Source of the DNA: Thermomicrobiaceae bacterium
GTDB taxonomy: Bacteria > Chloroflexota > Chloroflexia > Thermomicrobiales > Thermomicrobiaceae
Length of the DNA stretch: 20,929 bases
Direction: 5' to 3'
NCBI GenBank assembly: GCA_007122555.1
Contig: SKTL01000175.1
Location: 1 to 20,929, forward strand
Shown here: positions 18,323 to 20,929 of the stretch, in pieces
Position numbering within the stretch: position 1 is the first letter of the stretch
How the letters are laid out: each line of letters opens with the position of its first letter
Notes under the pieces: model-generated
Seen by the model: only the letters and a program-made list of their open reading frames with translations
Told to the model about the DNA's origin: nothing
Databases searched by the model: none
Made by a program: the position numbers and the translations under genes

Positions 18323-18691
18323 ATGATGATTTATCTGCTGCTCATCGTCGTTTCGCTTGCAATCTTCGCGCTGGTGCTGCAGCCGTTGCTGGAGGCGCGC
18401 CGACGCTACACTCCGCCGCCGCAGAATACGTTGAATGACTTGCGAACTCGACGGACATACCTGCTCGAGGCGCTTCGAGACGTGGAGCTCGACTATGCTA
18501 CGGGCAAGGCGGAGCCGGAGCATTACGAAGAGACCCGCAAGTCCTACCTGCGCGAGGCCGCCGAGGTCCAGCGTCAGCTCGATCAGATGCAGGATCGACT
18601 GGACACCGATATCGAGCGAGAGATCAACGAGCTGCGGGACGTTGCGCGCCAGCAGAACCTGGCGCAGGATCGCGCGTCAGAGGCGACGTGA
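18323..18691 (+). CDS. Short CcmI-like membrane-anchored coiled-coil protein
   Basis: The 122-residue product has one N-terminal membrane helix (3-22), then a helical charged region: LRTRRTYLLEALRDVELDYATGKAEPEHYEETRKSYL is the N-terminal pattern of CcmI/CycH proteins (LL-AL-DLE-D-A-GKL---Y). There are no TPR repeats, so it corresponds only to the anchor and leucine-zipper-like part of CcmI, which positions apocytochrome next to CcmH and CcmF. Starting directly after the ccmH stop and overlapping ccmA by four bases, it belongs to the operon. Whether a separate TPR protein exists elsewhere is unknown. Confidence 0.72.
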   Translation: MMIYLLLIVVSLAIFALVLQPLLEARRRYTPPPQNTLNDLRTRRTYLLEALRDVELDYATGKAEPEHYEETRKSYLREAAEVQRQLDQMQDRLDTDIEREINELRDVARQQNLAQDRASEAT

Positions 18692-19440
18692 CGGTATCGA
18701 TGCCGGAGCATGCGCCAGAGGCGGTCGATCGGGGCGGGATTCCCCGGATTCTGGCAAGTGGCGTCACCAAACGTTATGAACGCCGAACCGTTCTTCGCGA
18801 CATCGACATCGACATCGACGCGGGGGAATCCGTTGTCCTGTTTGGTCCGAACGGGGCGGGCAAGACAACCCTGTTGCGGGTGCTGTCAACGCTGACGCGG
18901 CCGCAGAAGGGCTCCCTGCGAATCAACGGACTCGAGTCCGAGGCGGATGCGATCGTCGTTCGCGGGCAGATCGGCGTTCTGGCGCATCAACCCTATGTCT
19001 ACGATTCCCTTACCGCGCGCGAGAATCTTCAGTTCTTCGGCCGCATGTTTGAGGTTGATAACGCGCCGGCGCGGATTGATCAAGTCCTTGCCGACGTCGA
19101 GTTGCTGGATCGCGCCGATGATCAGGTCGGAACGTTCTCGCGGGGCATGCTGCAGCGAATTGCGCTGGCGCGGGCAATTCTGCATCAGCCGTCAATTCTC
19201 CTGTTCGACGAGCCTGATACCGGACTGGACGTCGCCAGCGTGAAAGTGCTGGAGCGGATCCTCGCGGAACACCGTGAATCCAGCGGTTCATTGCTGATGA
19301 CGACGCATGACCTGGCGTTCGGGATTCGCGTCGCGACTCGGGTGCTGATTATGGTTGGCGGCCGGATTGTCAGGGATTGCCCTTCGAGCGACGTGACGGC
19401 GGACGAAGTCGAATCAATCATGGGAGCGCCGGGTGCGTAA
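18688..19440 (+). CDS. ccmA: Heme ABC exporter ATPase CcmA
   Basis: CcmA is the ATP-hydrolysing subunit of CcmAB, which drives release of heme-loaded CcmE from CcmC. The 250-residue protein has Walker A GPNGAGKT (53-60), Q-loop Gln101, signature SRGMLQR (151-157) in place of LSxGQ as in other CcmA proteins, Walker B LLFDEPDTGLD (171-181) and the switch His207 (MTTHDL). The GTG start overlaps the previous stop (GTGA). An ATG 12 bases later is an alternative start. The end overlaps ccmB by eight bases. Confidence 0.94.
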   Translation: MTVSMPEHAPEAVDRGGIPRILASGVTKRYERRTVLRDIDIDIDAGESVVLFGPNGAGKTTLLRVLSTLTRPQKGSLRINGLESEADAIVVRGQIGVLAHQPYVYDSLTARENLQFFGRMFEVDNAPARIDQVLADVELLDRADDQVGTFSRGMLQRIALARAILHQPSILLFDEPDTGLDVASVKVLERILAEHRESSGSLLMTTHDLAFGIRVATRVLIMVGGRIVRDCPSSDVTADEVESIMGAPGA

Positions 19441-20101
19441 CCTCGATAAGATTCTGGCGATCGTCTGGAAGGATCTTCTGACCGAAGTGCGGTCCCGCGA
19501 GCTGGTCGTCGGGATGCTCGTTTTCGCGATGTTGACGATTGTCACGTTCAATTTCGCCTTCGATCTGACCGGCGTGGAACGGGCTCCAAGCGGCGCGGGC
19601 GCGCTCTGGGTCGCGTTCATCTTCGCGAGTCTGCTCGGGCTGGGCCGGGCGGTTGCGCTGGAGCGCGACAAGGGCTCCTTCGACGGACTGTTGCTGGCGC
19701 CGGTGGACCGGGGGATGATCTACCTGGGCAAGTTACTCGGGAACGTCATCTTTATCGTCGCCGTTCAGCTCGTAACCATTCCGGTGTTCGGAGCGCTCTA
19801 CGATCTGCCAGTGTACCAGCCGATGCTCTTCGTGGTGCTGTTTCTGGGGACGCTTGGAATTGCCGGACTTGGTACGCTGTTTTCCGTAATGGCGGCCAGC
19901 ACGAGAGCGCGCGAGGTTATGCTGCCTGTCTTGCTGTTTCCGGTCGCGTTGCCAGTAGTGATCAGTACGGTCCGGGCGACGACACTGATTCTGACAGACC
20001 GCACGGACGCGCTCATGCAATGGGTCAACTTGCTGGCGGCATTTGATGTCATATTTCTCACGATTGCGTTTCTGGTGTTCGACAGGGTTGTGGAGGACTA
20101 G
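19433..20101 (+). CDS. ccmB: Heme exporter membrane subunit CcmB
   Basis: CcmB is the six-helix permease-like partner of CcmA. The 222-residue product begins with a cytoplasmic helix typical of the family (AIVWKDLLTEVRSRELV) and has six hydrophobic segments. The loop RAVALERDKGSFDGLLLAPVDR between helices 2 and 3 is the family hallmark and probably contacts CcmA. GTG 19433 lies inside the end of ccmA, so translation is coupled. Length is normal. Confidence 0.94.
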   Translation: MRNLDKILAIVWKDLLTEVRSRELVVGMLVFAMLTIVTFNFAFDLTGVERAPSGAGALWVAFIFASLLGLGRAVALERDKGSFDGLLLAPVDRGMIYLGKLLGNVIFIVAVQLVTIPVFGALYDLPVYQPMLFVVLFLGTLGIAGLGTLFSVMAASTRAREVMLPVLLFPVALPVVISTVRATTLILTDRTDALMQWVNLLAAFDVIFLTIAFLVFDRVVED

Positions 20102-20103
20102 CT

Positions 20104-20838
20104 ATGTCACCAGGTGGACGGTTCGGGAATAGTCCCACTGGACTTGCGCTAGCGATTAGCGCGGGCGTGACGATGATCATCGCGCTATACATGATGTTTC
20201 TGTATGCGCCGCAGGATTCGGTGCAGGGTCCCGTGCAGCGGGTCTTCTATCTGCACTTGCCGATGGCCTGGATCGCGTATCTCGCCTTCTTCATCGTCTT
20301 TGTCGCAAGCATCGCCTATTTGATCAAGCGAAACCGCCGCTGGGATCAAGTGGCGCGCTCATCCGCTGAGGTGGGATTGGTCTTCACCACACTGGTTATC
20401 ATAACCGGATCGCTCTGGGGACGGCCGATCTGGGGGACGTTCTGGGAGTGGGACGCCAGACTGACCACCACTCTTATCCTCTGGTTCATTTATCTCGGCT
20501 ACTTCATGATTCGCGCCTACGTCTCAGACCAGGAACGCGCGATGCGCTACGCCGCAGTCGTCGGCATTATCGGGTTCATCGACGTGCCGATTATCCACAT
20601 GTCGGTCCGCTGGTGGAGAACCCTGCATCCGGAACCGATCGTGACTCAGAGCGGCGGGCCGGCGATGCCGGATTCGATGCTGTACACGATGGGCGTTGCG
20701 TTGCTCGCCTTTACGCTGTTCTTCGTCTACCTCATGTATCAGAAGATGCTGCTTGAACAGACGAAGGACGAGCTATCTGATTACAACCTCGCCGAAGCTG
20801 ACCGACAGGCCGATGCTGCTGAAGGAGTGACCGCCTAA
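20104..20838 (+). CDS. ccmC: Heme-delivery membrane protein CcmC
   Basis: CcmC binds heme on the outer face and loads it onto CcmE. The 244-residue, six-helix protein has His51 (YLHLPMAW), the WWD domain WGRPIWGTFWEWDARLT (105-121) and His165 in the following loop region (IIHMSVRWWRTLHPEP); these are the known external heme ligands and the CcmE-docking surface. GGAGG ahead of ATG 20104 gives the start. The TAA stop overlaps the next ATG (TAATG), linking it to ccmD. Confidence 0.95.
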   Translation: MSPGGRFGNSPTGLALAISAGVTMIIALYMMFLYAPQDSVQGPVQRVFYLHLPMAWIAYLAFFIVFVASIAYLIKRNRRWDQVARSSAEVGLVFTTLVIITGSLWGRPIWGTFWEWDARLTTTLILWFIYLGYFMIRAYVSDQERAMRYAAVVGIIGFIDVPIIHMSVRWWRTLHPEPIVTQSGGPAMPDSMLYTMGVALLAFTLFFVYLMYQKMLLEQTKDELSDYNLAEADRQADAAEGVTA

Positions 20839-20929
20839 TGGATAACGAAACCTATCTGTTTCTGGCGTTCGGGATTAGCTGGCTGGTATTCGCCGTCTAC
20901 CTCTGGTCGATCAACAACCAGACCCAGAA
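20838..20929 (+). CDS. ccmD: CcmD-like small membrane protein, cut by the window edge
   Basis: ATG 20838 overlaps the ccmC stop. About 30 residues are visible: a short polar start (MDNETY), one membrane helix (LFLAFGISWLVFAVYLWSI) and NNQTQ. CcmD is a one-helix protein that binds CcmC and CcmA and helps release CcmE. Size, topology and position after ccmC make this the likely CcmD (alternative CcmD family type). Sequence conservation in this family is low, so the call rests mainly on context. The C-terminus is outside the window. Confidence 0.75.
   Translation, partial: MDNETYLFLAFGISWLVFAVYLWSINNQTQ

Overview
This window is a dense, mostly co-directional piece of a bacterial chromosome with moderately high GC. 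It carries housekeeping and energy genes and shows no phage, IS, CRISPR, tRNA or rRNA. The best guess for the host is an aerobic, peptidoglycan-making member of Chloroflexota, perhaps Thermomicrobia-like. That is inferred from the flavour of the proteins (PyrG, RecX, AtpG, UlaG-like MBL protein), frequent GTG starts and the pairing of a bacterial F-type ATPase with a System I cytochrome c maturation operon. It is not proven by any marker gene here.

Layout. Bases 1-145 hold the C-terminus of a class I/II aminotransferase. Two minus-strand genes follow: an HpcH/HpaI-type aldolase (209-1039), with its own terminator and a TATAAT box inside an inverted repeat, and a YdcF/SanA-like DUF218 membrane protein (1126-1716). 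From 1868 everything is on the plus strand: recX, a UlaG-like metallo-beta-lactamase-fold protein, pyrG, then a complete ATP synthase operon in canonical order (atpZ/I-B-E-F-H-A-G-D-C, 5117-12374) closed by a strong hairpin terminator, then murA.

From 13952 to the right edge runs a System I (Ccm) cluster: ccmG, a CopD-like four-helix membrane protein, ccmE, ccmF, ccmH, a short ccmI-like gene, ccmA, ccmB, ccmC and the start of ccmD. CcmA/B/C/D load heme onto CcmE, CcmF passes it to apocytochrome, and CcmG/CcmH keep the CXXCH cysteines reduced. A sigma70-like promoter (15254-15282) lies directly before ccmE. The genes from ccmH onwards overlap or abut.

Two things stand out. (1) ccmG carries one in-frame TAA at 14237-14239 between its membrane anchor and its WCPPC thioredoxin domain, while both halves are otherwise intact. 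(2) CcmE has an unusual heme-attachment region, KCPSRFHDEEY. It combines the cysteine motif of the variant ('CXXXY') CcmE proteins, with Phe in place of Tyr, and a classical HXXXY immediately after, followed by a long Asp/Tyr-rich tail. The variant CcmE type is known mainly from systems lacking CcmH, yet CcmH is present here with its CXXC. Smaller signals include hairpins on both sides of atpE, likely leaderless starts for recX and atpZ/I, and palindromes before pyrG and atpC.
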